A stretch of DNA of 7,587 nt from Candidatus Komeilibacteria bacterium. Lineage in GTDB: Bacteria > Patescibacteriota > Patescibacteriia > UBA1558. The translations under genes and the position numbers were made by a program. This document shows, piece after piece, positions 1-6,624 of the stretch; within the stretch, counting starts at the first letter, position 1, and the number at the start of each line of letters is the position of its first letter. Under the pieces are notes generated by a model. It worked only from the letters and a program-made list of their open reading frames with translations. It was not told the DNA's origin and did no database searches. The DNA lies in NCBI GenBank assembly GCA_024654345.1, contig JANLIN010000119.1, positions 1 through 7,587 of the forward strand, read 5' to 3'.

Positions 1-289
1 CCCCTAGACAGAAAATAATAGCCACCAAATACCAGTGCCAGCTTTCCCATGTAAAATAATCTTCCACCGCCAGATGCCAGATAAAAAACAAAGCGGCGGC
101 CAATACCAATCGCACCGCCGTCAATCTGTTCGGTAGCCAAGCAGACAGCGTGACTTTTACCAACGGGCGAAACAAGTGATCTTTGCGGTCACGCAGGCGG
201 AGATAAAATCGGAAGGTGTCTAACAACATTTGATTACGATTTTGTAAATCACCCGGCTTGCCACCGCTGGAGCAATGAATACCATCCAT
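1..289 (-). CDS. CDP-alcohol phosphatidyltransferase family protein, N-terminal part (cut by window edge)
   Basis: An open frame runs leftward from ATG 289-287 to the window edge: 96 codons with no stop. An in-frame TAG at 298-296 limits how far upstream the start can lie. After a basic, amphipathic N-terminus of about 50 residues comes PNRLTAVR (residues 53-60) and a hydrophobic helix (about 61-75). This is the typical entry into CDP-alcohol phosphatidyltransferases, membrane enzymes that transfer a phosphatidyl group from CDP-diacylglycerol to an alcohol such as glycerol phosphate. A second hydrophobic segment begins near residue 87. The catalytic DxxDGxxAR...GxxxD motif should follow directly and lies outside the window, so substrate and activity cannot be judged. 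ATG 226-224 (residue 22) is a possible alternative start; neither has a Shine-Dalgarno sequence. The gene follows the surface-protein gene by 29 nt with no terminator, so co-transcription is likely. Confidence 0.8.
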   Translation of the reverse strand, partial: MDGIHCSSGGKPGDLQNRNQMLLDTFRFYLRLRDRKDHLFRPLVKVTLSAWLPNRLTAVRLVLAAALFFIWHLAVEDYFTWESWHWYLVAIIFCLG

Positions 290-318
290 CGTCGACTACT
301 AACTAGTACGGGGAGTAT

Positions 319-2016
319 TTATGGCTTAGTGGCGTTGAATTGCTGACTGACCGGCAGGGTGCCTTTGGTAGCTGTCATTGTCCAAGGATTGAGGAGGGTC
401 AGACTATCCTCATCGCCCGGTGTCACTCCGACTTTGAAACTCCCGCTAGTCTGGCCACCGGCGGTCAACTCACTGAGATTGATGGTAATACGCTTGGTCG
501 CCGAATCAACAACCGGCGCCGTGCCACCCACCATACCCCGCCACTCTACGTAGGGGGGCATAGTCGTTTCTATTTTAATACCCTCCAAAGCCGTCAGCGC
601 CGTGCTCAAACTCCAGTTAATCAAATAAACTGTTTCCTGACCGACTTGGGGCGGTGTCGGGCCGTCGCCTGCGGGTGCGGCTGTAGCGCTGAATTCTATC
701 CCCTGCGAAATATTTGTCACTACAATATCACTGGCGGCGACGTAAGTATCACTACCCAGAGGAACTTCTATTTTGGCGGCGGCAGCCAGACGCAAGCTCT
801 GCGGACTAAGGGTATTGGAATCAATCGGCGCGTCTTGCAGTTTGGCGCCGATGCGGATCTTAATCTCCTCTCCGGCTACCAATTTTTCCAGTTTTTTACC
901 GATCTGAGGATTGTCTCTCGTCCAAATTATTTTATTCCCCTCGCGCTTGAGGCCCGCGCTATCCTGCCATGTCTGCCAGTTTATAAAATCAGTGTTCAAA
1001 GTCAAAACGATACGCATATCGGTCGGCTCATACTCGCCCTGATTGGTAACCGTCAGCTCATAATTGACCGTCTCGCCCCAATTCACCGACTGTGTTTGTT
1101 TTTCATCCGCTAACTTCAAGCCCACTTTGAGCTGGGGATTGACCGCCTGCAAATTGACGGCGTCTTCATCCAGCATCTTCGGTTCCGGCGTTTGTAGCCA
1201 CAAGCGGAAAGAATTGGCCAGTGTGATACTATCCTCCAGGGCAGGAGGAAGATCTGACTGAATAGTAATTACAATTTCTTCGCCTACTTTGTATTGATCA
1301 ATCCACCAGACATTGTCATTGGTCGGTGTCGGTTCCGAAATAACAAAAGACAGTCGCTCTGCTTTTTGCCATTCCAGCCGCAATGGCTCCTGCAGCCACT
1401 CTGCGCGTGGCAATATATGGATTTTAAAAATCACCGGCTGTGAGGCGGTCACTTCCGTCGGCGCGTCAATCCACATGTCCACCGCGACCTCTTTGATGAT
1501 TTGTGTAAAACTTGTTTGCGCCGAAAATTCGGAAGAGAAATTGGCCGGTTCATACACCAGCTTCGCATTTAGAGTGGCATTCTGGCTTTTCTCGCCCGAT
1601 AAATAGCCGGTGACGATCAGCTCCTGAGTTTGACCGGCGGGCAGATCGGGTAGTCGGTAGAAATTGCGACCCTCGTTGGTCGGCGTCAGACTGGCTGACT
1701 CCCAGATGAAATTTGCGGGGAATTGAAGGCTGAGCTCCAGATTGGTGAGGGCCGCGTCATCGGTATTGGAATATGATATTTTGTAGCTGAAACTCTCCCC
1801 GGCCGTCACCTCCGCCGGCGCGGTCACCGCCAAGACAAGCGAATTTTCGCCCCGGGTATTGTCAAAAGCAAAATAAATCGTCAGTGCCAAAGCCACCAAC
1901 AAAACAGCGCCCCCAATCCAAAGTCCGCGGGTTGATTTGGTGGCCGCCGGTCGCGCCATTCGAGAAGGCTGATCAGAGCCGAGTGTTTTGCGTATGTCGA
2001 TAGTTGGTTTGGGCAT
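319..2016 (-). CDS. Membrane-anchored surface protein with four Ig-like (DUF11-type) domains
   Basis: The protein has 565 residues. A basic cytoplasmic tail (1-31) precedes one transmembrane helix (about 32-51, starting LWIGGAVLLVALAL). The rest should be outside the cell. Four beta-rich Ig-like modules follow, at roughly 59-175, 176-288, 294-434 and 438-562. Modules 1 and 3 show the clearest DUF11-like pattern: AGESFSYKISYSN or WGETVNYELTVTN, then a strand with L-L-L alternation, then a W-containing stretch. Module 1 also has the LPAGQTQELIVTGYLSG strand typical of this fold. There is no cysteine in the whole protein, as expected for an exported beta-sandwich protein that does not rely on disulfides. 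No enzymatic motif, sortase signal or C-terminal anchor is visible. A structural, adhesive or envelope role is inference. The start is the first ATG of the frame. No Shine-Dalgarno sequence precedes it, and a small hairpin (2026-2038) lies 9 nt upstream. Confidence 0.85.
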   Translation of the reverse strand: MPKPTIDIRKTLGSDQPSRMARPAATKSTRGLWIGGAVLLVALALTIYFAFDNTRGENSLVLAVTAPAEVTAGESFSYKISYSNTDDAALTNLELSLQFPANFIWESASLTPTNEGRNFYRLPDLPAGQTQELIVTGYLSGEKSQNATLNAKLVYEPANFSSEFSAQTSFTQIIKEVAVDMWIDAPTEVTASQPVIFKIHILPRAEWLQEPLRLEWQKAERLSFVISEPTPTNDNVWWIDQYKVGEEIVITIQSDLPPALEDSITLANSFRLWLQTPEPKMLDEDAVNLQAVNPQLKVGLKLADEKQTQSVNWGETVNYELTVTNQGEYEPTDMRIVLTLNTDFINWQTWQDSAGLKREGNKIIWTRDNPQIGKKLEKLVAGEEIKIRIGAKLQDAPIDSNTLSPQSLRLAAAAKIEVPLGSDTYVAASDIVVTNISQGIEFSATAAPAGDGPTPPQVGQETVYLINWSLSTALTALEGIKIETTMPPYVEWRGMVGGTAPVVDSATKRITINLSELTAGGQTSGSFKVGVTPGDEDSLTLLNPWTMTATKGTLPVSQQFNATKP

Positions 2017-2024
2017 AGGGATGA

Positions 2025-2148
2025 GGCGCCAAAGGCGCTGAAGCGTAGAAGCGAGGAGGTGAGGAAGCGAGGAAGCGAGGAAGCGCCGAAGCGAATAGAT
2101 GACGATATTCGAAGGCCACGCCTCCTCGCTTCCACGCTTCCACGCTTC
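2025..2148 (-). repeat. Hairpin-rich GAAGCG repeat element between recO and the surface-protein gene (family A, copy 1)
   Basis: The gap after recO consists almost entirely of GAAGCG-type motifs in both orientations. On the plus strand, 2040-2059 and 2121-2140 are inverted copies matching at 19 of 20 positions, and the one mismatch becomes a G-U pair in the minus-strand transcript. Between them is an 8-bp tandem repeat, GGAAGCGA at 2063-2070 and 2071-2078, with degenerate copies at 2079-2086 and 2087-2094, and then GATGACGAT (2098-2106). A separate small hairpin, GCGCC-AAA-GGCGC (2026-2038), ends near the next start codon. The same motifs recur at 5895-5940 upstream of ileS, so this is a dispersed element. 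No transposase or coding signal is present. Confidence 0.8.
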
Positions 2149-2150
2149 AT

Positions 2151-2843
2151 CTAATCCAGCTTCATTCTATAGTAATTATCCAATAGATTGTGTAATGATG
2201 CAAATGCGACGCTGTCCGTTTTCAATTTTGCCAGCCACTGATATTTATCGGTGGTCGTTAATTTGGAGGAAAACAGCAGTTGGAGCAATTTTTTCACCGT
2301 TTCTGTGACCGGTATGGTGGCAGTCGAAGGATTTGGAACAGCGGAGAGATCGGCGTCCTGCAGACTGAAGTGACTGCCAGCACTGTGCAGATTTGGCGCC
2401 AGCCCGGAAGCGATCAGACAATCGGCAATAAAAATATCCAATCCAACCAGAATTTTATCTCGATCGGAAAAACCCTCCAGCCACCGCAAGAAACCATCAA
2501 GCGACTCATATATTTGGTGACCACGCTCTTCCCCGTAAACAAAACGATCGGCCAGCTTCAGGGCTGACCAGCGCACTAGAGACTTCTCATAACTGAAATC
2601 GCGCGCGCCATAATCGGTCAGCATTTTCGCGCCGGCGATATGTGTCACCATTTTGCCGGGCGCCATCATGACGGCACACTGCCGCCCCGGCTCCAGATGA
2701 CCGGCCAACTTACTCTTGGTCTGCGCGGCACTGCGTACCAAAACGCTTTTTTTCTGACCGTTGTCACACAACAAAGTATAGAATCGGTCTCCTCGACGGA
2801 TGGTTTTTTTACGCAGGACAATGGCGATACAGCGCTGATACAT
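2151..2843 (-). CDS. recO: DNA repair protein RecO (recombination mediator)
   Basis: The 230-residue product fits RecO, which with RecF and RecR loads RecA on SSB-coated single-stranded DNA in the cytoplasm. The N-terminus reads as the RecO OB fold: IAIVLRKKTIRRGDRFYTLL (6-25), a GQKKSVLVRSAA strand (29-40), then SKLAGHLEPG (44-53), which matches the family's conserved S-LaghLEP block. A helical C-terminal part follows (about 85-230), including LIASGLAPNL (143-152), the counterpart of the usual G-aP-L segment. The cysteines that bind zinc after this point in many RecO proteins are absent; the region has S, A, H and D instead. The start is 47 nt after the ileS stop, suggesting co-transcription. 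There is no Shine-Dalgarno sequence close to the ATG; a GGAG lies too far upstream. Length is normal for a short RecO. Confidence 0.88.
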   Translation of the reverse strand: MYQRCIAIVLRKKTIRRGDRFYTLLCDNGQKKSVLVRSAAQTKSKLAGHLEPGRQCAVMMAPGKMVTHIAGAKMLTDYGARDFSYEKSLVRWSALKLADRFVYGEERGHQIYESLDGFLRWLEGFSDRDKILVGLDIFIADCLIASGLAPNLHSAGSHFSLQDADLSAVPNPSTATIPVTETVKKLLQLLFSSKLTTTDKYQWLAKLKTDSVAFASLHNLLDNYYRMKLD

Positions 2844-2890
2844 GAGGATAATATGATTACTCTTTGCTCCAGAAATATTTCCCAGCCTGA

Positions 2891-5833
2891 CTACCGCAAG
2901 CTGATCTTAACTTTGTGACCATCGATTTCCACCACGGCCGCGCTTTCGTCCAACTCCTCCAGCCGGAGATCATCAGCTAAAACTTGCTCTTTGATAAGAT
3001 CGCGGTATTCGTCCCACGCTTGCTTTAGTTCATCACTGGTAGTCTGATAAACAATGGTGACGCGATCATCAATAGTCAGATTTTCCTGTTTACGCCGGTT
3101 GTTGAGCTGACGAATTGATTCTCTTACCAGTCCTTCTCTTTTTAATGCCGGTGTCAGAACAGTATCCAGCTCCAGCTCTTTGCTGGAGTCATCAATTTTC
3201 ACCTCTTTGACATTGGCCTCTTCTTTTAAAATATCCAGCAACTCCGGCGATGTTTCACCGATAGCGGCCGCTGGTATGGTCACCAAATTCAGTGGCTGTC
3301 TCAATTTGATACCGGCGGTATCACGAGCGGCGTGGATTTTTTCCACCTGTTCGCGAACAATCGTCATACTGACTAGCAACGATCGGTGGGTACTTCCAAC
3401 CCCTGGGGTTGGTGGCCAAGACTGCAAATGTACTGAATCCGCTTGTTCCAACTCCTGCCAAATCCACTCCGCTAGAAAAGGAGTAAAGGGGGCCGTTAAT
3501 TTGGCTAGTAATTCCAGCTGATCTCGCAAAGTATGGATAGCTGAGGACGAACCATGTTTACAACGTTCACGACTGCGCCGGACATACCAAGTGGACAGAT
3601 CATTGACATACTTCTGCAGGGGACGCACCGCCTCCACCAGTTTATAATTTTCCAAATTCTCCGTCACCACGCTGACCGTCTCCTGTCCCCGCGCCGTGAT
3701 CCAGTCATCCAATAAAGAGGGTTTGTCTTTCAACGTTGCTTTGGCGGCGTACATTTTATAAAAAGATACCACGTTGGTAGTCAGCATAATATAATTACGG
3801 TAGGTTTCCGCCACGTCTTTTTCGATAAAACGCAGATCATTGGCTTTGATGACGGCCGAGCTGAGTAGATAATAACGCAAGCTGTCGGCGCCGTATTTCT
3901 CCACGATCGCCAGCGGATCCGGATAATTCTTCAGACGTTTCGACATTTTGCTACCATCTTCCGCCAAAATAATGCCGTTCACCACCACATTTTTGAAAGC
4001 CGGTTTGTCAAACAGGGCCGTAGATAAAACCATCAAAGTATAGAACCAACCGCGAGTTTGATCTTGTCCTTCGGCGATAAATTCGGCCGGGAAATGTTTT
4101 TCGAATTTTTTCTTGTTGTCAAAAGGATAGTGCGACTGCGCGTAAGGCATGGCACCGGATTCAAACCAACAGTCCAGCACGTCCGGAATTCGTTTGTAAA
4201 CATTGCCCTCCTTATCCTGCCAGCTGACTTCGTCAATCAAAGGACGGTGCAAATCAGGTACCTTCTGACCACTGAGAGCGTTCAACTCTTCAATACTGCC
4301 CACGCAAATCACTTCATCGGTCTGCTGATTGCGCCAGATCGGCAAGGGCGTGCCCCAGTATCTCTGACGCGAGATCGCCCAATCGCGAGCGTTCTCCAGC
4401 CACTTACCGAAGCGGCCGTCCCGAATATGCTCGGGCTGCCAATTGATCTGCGAATTATTGTGCAACATCTTGTCCTTGATGGCGGTCACTTTGACGAACC
4501 AGGAGGAGGTGGCGTAGTTCAGCAACGGCGTATCGCAACGCCAGCAGTGCGGATAGCTGTGCTCGTACTTTTCTTTTTTGAACAATAAAGAGTGGGCCGC
4601 CAGGTATTTAATAATCTCAATATCGGCCGCTTGGTGGGCATCTTTGGGCTTGACGGCCTGCCCGGGCCAATCAGTCACTTCCGGCTTGAAACAGCCGGCT
4701 TCATCGACATGTTGAATAAACGGTAAATTGTGCTGGTGGCCAAAGTTTAAATCATCTTCTCCAAAAGCCGGCGCGATGTGAACTATACCGGTACCATCCT
4801 CGGCCGTCACGAAATCAGCTTCACGGATCTGGTAAATATTGGCTTTGTTATCCAGGTCGGCCGCTTCGTAATAGTTGAACAATGGTCGATAACTTTGACC
4901 GATCAAATCACGGTGAGAATTCACCGCCACGTAACCGACTTGCACATCAAGTTTTTCATTTTGCAAATTGATCATTTGATACTCATCCGTCTGACCGACA
5001 AGTTCGCCCATGGTAACGCCAAACACACGGTCAATGGCGGCCGCGGCTAGTATATATGACTCCCCTTCCGCCAGCGCCAAAGCACTCTCGTTGCGGTTTA
5101 TTTTCTCCACCGTCAGCTTAAGGTATGTCAAATCCTGATTGAGCGCCAAGGCCACATTCCCCGGCAGTGTCCACGGAGTCGTGGTCCAAGCCAAGACAAA
5201 CGTCCCTGGCTGGTCAATCAATTCAAATTTCGCCGTTACCGATAGGTCTTTGATATCTTTATAATTTTGCGTGACTTCGAAATTGGATAGCGTCGTCTGG
5301 CAACGGGGACAGATGTGCATAGACTTATAACCTTCATAGATCAGCTCCTTGTCATAAAGCTGTTTGAAGACCCACCAGATAGACTCCATATAGTCAACAT
5401 CCATGGTCTTGTAGTCATCTTCCATATCCACCCAGCGGCCGATGCGCGGCACAAATCGCCGCCACTCGTCAGCGTACTTCAGCACCGAGGCGCGGCAAGC
5501 CTGATTGAATTTGGCGACACCCATGGCTTCAATATCCTTCTTGTCGCGCAAGCCCAGATCTTTCTCGACCAGATTTTCCACCGGCAAACCATGGCAGTCC
5601 CAGCCCCATTTGCGCGCCACATGATAGCCTTGCATAGTTTTGAAACGCGGTATAACGTCCTTGATCACGCTGGCAACGATATGTCCATAGTGCGGCGAAC
5701 CGGTGGCAAAAGGCGGACCGTCATAGAAAACATAGTCACCCTGCGGTGACTTTTTGGCGAGCGACTGCTGGAAAATGGAATTCTTCATCCAGTAGTCGAG
5801 GATTTGGTTTTCTTGGTCGGGAAAGTTGATCAT
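2891..5833 (-). CDS. ileS: Isoleucyl-tRNA synthetase (class Ia; IleS2-like)
   Basis: This 980-residue enzyme attaches isoleucine to tRNA-Ile in the cytoplasm. All class Ia landmarks are present: the HIGH motif as HYGH (48-51) in PPFATGSPHYGH, GWDCHGLPVE (77-86), and KMSKR (629-633) in DGSKMSKRLKNYPDP. The CP1 editing domain is intact, with the Thr-rich peptide TTTPWTLPGN (217-226) and GTGIVHIAPAFGEDD (347-361), whose acidic end includes the editing aspartate. Zinc-knuckle-like pairs are CPRC (175-178) and CWRC (430-433). FESG (557-560) and GQDQTRGWFYTL (589-600) belong to the catalytic core. An anticodon-binding domain starts around DLSTWYVRRSRER (745-757). The C-terminus has no cysteine-rich finger. 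KMSKR followed by NYP, together with the missing C-terminal zinc finger, resembles the archaeal/eukaryotic-like IleS2 branch, known in other bacteria for low mupirocin sensitivity. The subtype is inference. Confidence 0.97.
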   Translation of the reverse strand: MINFPDQENQILDYWMKNSIFQQSLAKKSPQGDYVFYDGPPFATGSPHYGHIVASVIKDVIPRFKTMQGYHVARKWGWDCHGLPVENLVEKDLGLRDKKDIEAMGVAKFNQACRASVLKYADEWRRFVPRIGRWVDMEDDYKTMDVDYMESIWWVFKQLYDKELIYEGYKSMHICPRCQTTLSNFEVTQNYKDIKDLSVTAKFELIDQPGTFVLAWTTTPWTLPGNVALALNQDLTYLKLTVEKINRNESALALAEGESYILAAAAIDRVFGVTMGELVGQTDEYQMINLQNEKLDVQVGYVAVNSHRDLIGQSYRPLFNYYEAADLDNKANIYQIREADFVTAEDGTGIVHIAPAFGEDDLNFGHQHNLPFIQHVDEAGCFKPEVTDWPGQAVKPKDAHQAADIEIIKYLAAHSLLFKKEKYEHSYPHCWRCDTPLLNYATSSWFVKVTAIKDKMLHNNSQINWQPEHIRDGRFGKWLENARDWAISRQRYWGTPLPIWRNQQTDEVICVGSIEELNALSGQKVPDLHRPLIDEVSWQDKEGNVYKRIPDVLDCWFESGAMPYAQSHYPFDNKKKFEKHFPAEFIAEGQDQTRGWFYTLMVLSTALFDKPAFKNVVVNGIILAEDGSKMSKRLKNYPDPLAIVEKYGADSLRYYLLSSAVIKANDLRFIEKDVAETYRNYIMLTTNVVSFYKMYAAKATLKDKPSLLDDWITARGQETVSVVTENLENYKLVEAVRPLQKYVNDLSTWYVRRSRERCKHGSSSAIHTLRDQLELLAKLTAPFTPFLAEWIWQELEQADSVHLQSWPPTPGVGSTHRSLLVSMTIVREQVEKIHAARDTAGIKLRQPLNLVTIPAAAIGETSPELLDILKEEANVKEVKIDDSSKELELDTVLTPALKREGLVRESIRQLNNRRKQENLTIDDRVTIVYQTTSDELKQAWDEYRDLIKEQVLADDLRLEELDESAAVVEIDGHKVKISLR

Positions 5834-5854
5834 AGGTATGGAGTGAATGTACCT

Positions 5855-5894
5855 CTCGACTTTGCTCGAGGCACTCGACTCTTCGAGTCGAGTG
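5855..5894 (-). other. Hairpins in the ileS leader
   Basis: On the plus strand CACTCGACTC (5872-5881) and GAGTCGAGTG (5885-5894) form a perfect 10-bp stem around TTC. The neighbouring stretch 5855-5870 has a shorter CTCGA/TCGAG pair, so two stems share the CTCGA motif. They lie about 20-60 nt upstream of the ileS start, within its presumed 5' leader. No T-run follows in the minus direction, so this is not a classic intrinsic terminator. No T-box consensus is visible. The elements could be part of the adjacent repeat or could affect translation of ileS. Confidence 0.6.
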
Positions 5895-5940
5895 GAAGCG
5901 AGGAGATGACGATGATCGCAGACCTCGCTTCGGCGCTTCC
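5895..5940 (-). repeat. GAAGCGAGG palindromic repeat upstream of ileS (family A, copy 2)
   Basis: GAAGCGAGG (5895-5903) and CCTCGCTTC (5923-5931) are a perfect 9-bp inverted pair around a 19-nt loop, followed by another CGCTTCC (5934-5940). The loop contains AGATGACGAT, also present in copy 1 (2097-2106), where the same GAAGCGA precedes it and CTCGCTTC...CGCTTCC follows. The two copies therefore share order and orientation, not only the short motif. Copy 2 has the shorter loop. It lies in the gap between the 55-aa ORF and ileS. Confidence 0.75.
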
Positions 5941-5949
5941 TCTTGCCAG

Positions 5950-5976
5950 ATTATCATTTTCGGCTGGTTTTAGCAA
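5950..5976 (-). promoter_or_regulatory. Possible weak promoter for ileS-recO
   Basis: On the minus strand TTGCTA (5976-5971) and GATAAT (5955-5950) are separated by 15 bp, shorter than the preferred 17. If used, transcription would begin near 5943 and the ileS leader would be about 110 nt long, carrying both the family A repeat and the CTCGA hairpins. Read-through from the small ORF upstream is an alternative. Confidence 0.3.
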
Positions 5977-5985
5977 TATTTGCTC

Positions 5986-6153
5986 TTAAAAGAGGAACTG
6001 TCGGACTATTTTAGCCCAACGCGGCGGCTCGACTTGACGATGCTCGGTGGGATAGTTGACCACCTTCTGGCGATACAAATTCACACCGTGGCGGGACGGT
6101 GTCCAGGGAGCACGAATCACTGTTGAATTATGCGAGTTGTGATATTTATTCAT
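5986..6153 (-). CDS. Small basic protein of unknown function (55 aa)
   Basis: A 56-codon frame opens with ATG 6153-6151 and ends with TAA 5988-5986; an in-frame TAG at 6174-6172 prevents extension upstream. I do not recognise the product. It is hydrophilic and basic, with many His, Arg, Lys and aromatic residues, including VIRAPWTPSRHGVNLYR (12-28) and VEPPRWAKIVRQFLF at the C-terminus. It has no transmembrane segment and no cysteine. Codon choice resembles the neighbouring genes, and the frame occupies non-repetitive sequence between two repeat elements; both points favour a real gene. Against it, no Shine-Dalgarno sequence is present, the 54-bp repeat ends only 3 nt before the ATG, and part of the frame holds a 7-bp inverted pair (6083-6089 with 6096-6102). 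It could be a gene fragment or an RNA. ileS lies 152 nt downstream. Confidence 0.5.
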   Translation of the reverse strand: MNKYHNSHNSTVIRAPWTPSRHGVNLYRQKVVNYPTEHRQVEPPRWAKIVRQFLF

Positions 6154-6156
6154 ATA

Positions 6157-6359
6157 ATACGAAACTGCGAACTAATGCGAAACTACGAACTGTTATTTAT
6201 CGTACTACGATTGTCTATGGTTAGTTGGTCTATTTATCTTTTGAGGGTTACGAACCTTTAAATACGAAACTGCGAACAACTACGAAACTGCGAACTGTTA
6301 TTTGGCGTATTACGACGTTTAAAGCGTTCGTAGATTCGTAGTAGTTCGTAGCTTCGCAG
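6157..6359. repeat. 54-bp direct repeats with an inverted arm (family B, CGAAACTRCGAAC motif)
   Basis: Two direct copies, 6157-6210 and 6262-6315, match at 47 of 54 positions without gaps. Each contains two CGAAACT-type units, then CGAACTGTTATTT and CGTAYTACGA. A third segment, 6326-6359, carries the motif reversed (TTCGTAG units); its reverse complement matches 15 of 18 positions of the CGAAACTGCGAAC part of copy 2, so the region can fold back. The array fills nearly all the space between the MerR-type gene and the 55-aa ORF. There is no cas gene, regular spacer or transposase, so it is neither a CRISPR array nor a complete insertion sequence. Confidence 0.8.
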
Positions 6360-6368
6360 CCCTGATTG

Positions 6369-6593
6369 TTAATGGTTGGTAATTTTTTGTTTGATTTCGG
6401 CGATGGTAAGTCTTTTTTTCTCCTGTAAATCATGGATGCGACGGATGGTCTTGAGGACGGCCGGATCATACAGTCGATAGCCGCCCCGTGTGTGTTCGGA
6501 CGGGCGGATCAAACCGGCTTGCGTATAAAAATGAATGGTGGACGGCAGACAACCGGCGGCTTGCGCCAATTGGCCGATTTTGAGGTGGTTCAT
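6369..6593 (-). CDS. MerR-type regulator consisting of the DNA-binding domain only
   Basis: The protein has 74 residues. It starts with the MerR helix-turn-helix (LKIGQLAQAAGCLPSTIHFY, 4-23) and continues into the wing with GLIRP (27-31) and GGYRLYD (37-43). A further helix, LKTIRRIHDLQEKKRLTIAEIKQ (47-69), corresponds to the second half of the MerR DNA-binding domain. Usual MerR regulators run to 110-270 residues, with a dimerisation coiled coil and an effector domain; here the frame stops straight after the DNA-binding part. No effector residues can be seen, so the ligand is unknown. It could be an autonomous small repressor or an excisionase-like DNA-binding protein. A good promoter lies just upstream. 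GGAGAAGAG (6615-6607) is a possible but distant ribosome site, 13 nt from the ATG. Confidence 0.85.
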   Translation of the reverse strand: MNHLKIGQLAQAAGCLPSTIHFYTQAGLIRPSEHTRGGYRLYDPAVLKTIRRIHDLQEKKRLTIAEIKQKITNH

Positions 6594-6624
6594 AAGATTG
6601 GCACTACTCTTCTCCGATGTAGGT

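Noticed and set aside
340..1113. 257-codon open frame on the plus strand
   Set aside because: It lies wholly antisense to the Ig-domain protein, whose domains are clear. The translated product is rich in Arg and Cys, has no recognisable motif and looks like a shadow frame.
1881..2150. 89-codon minus-strand frame whose ATG directly follows the recO stop
   Set aside because: The close spacing is tempting, but the first half is only translated GAAGCG repeat (low-complexity Arg/Ser/Phe) and the rest overlaps the N-terminus of the surface-protein gene in another frame.
4058..4588. 176-codon plus-strand frame inside ileS
   Set aside because: It is antisense to a highly conserved part of IleRS and has no coding character of its own.
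5736..5957. 73-codon minus-strand frame across the ileS start
   Set aside because: It translates the family A repeat and then the start of ileS in a different frame.
5834..5985. T-box riboswitch for ileS
   Set aside because: No AGGGTGGNACCGCG-like box and no terminator hairpin with a U-run were found. A superficially similar GTGGCGGGACGGT at 6088-6100 is on the plus strand and inside the 55-aa ORF.
6157..6359. CRISPR array
   Set aside because: There are only two 54-bp copies plus an inverted one, the units are internally repetitive and diverged, and there is no cas gene or regular spacer series.
6248..6469. 73-codon minus-strand frame over the family B repeats
   Set aside because: The C-terminal part is translated repeat (VRSFVVVRSFV), and the N-terminal part overlaps the MerR-type gene in another frame.
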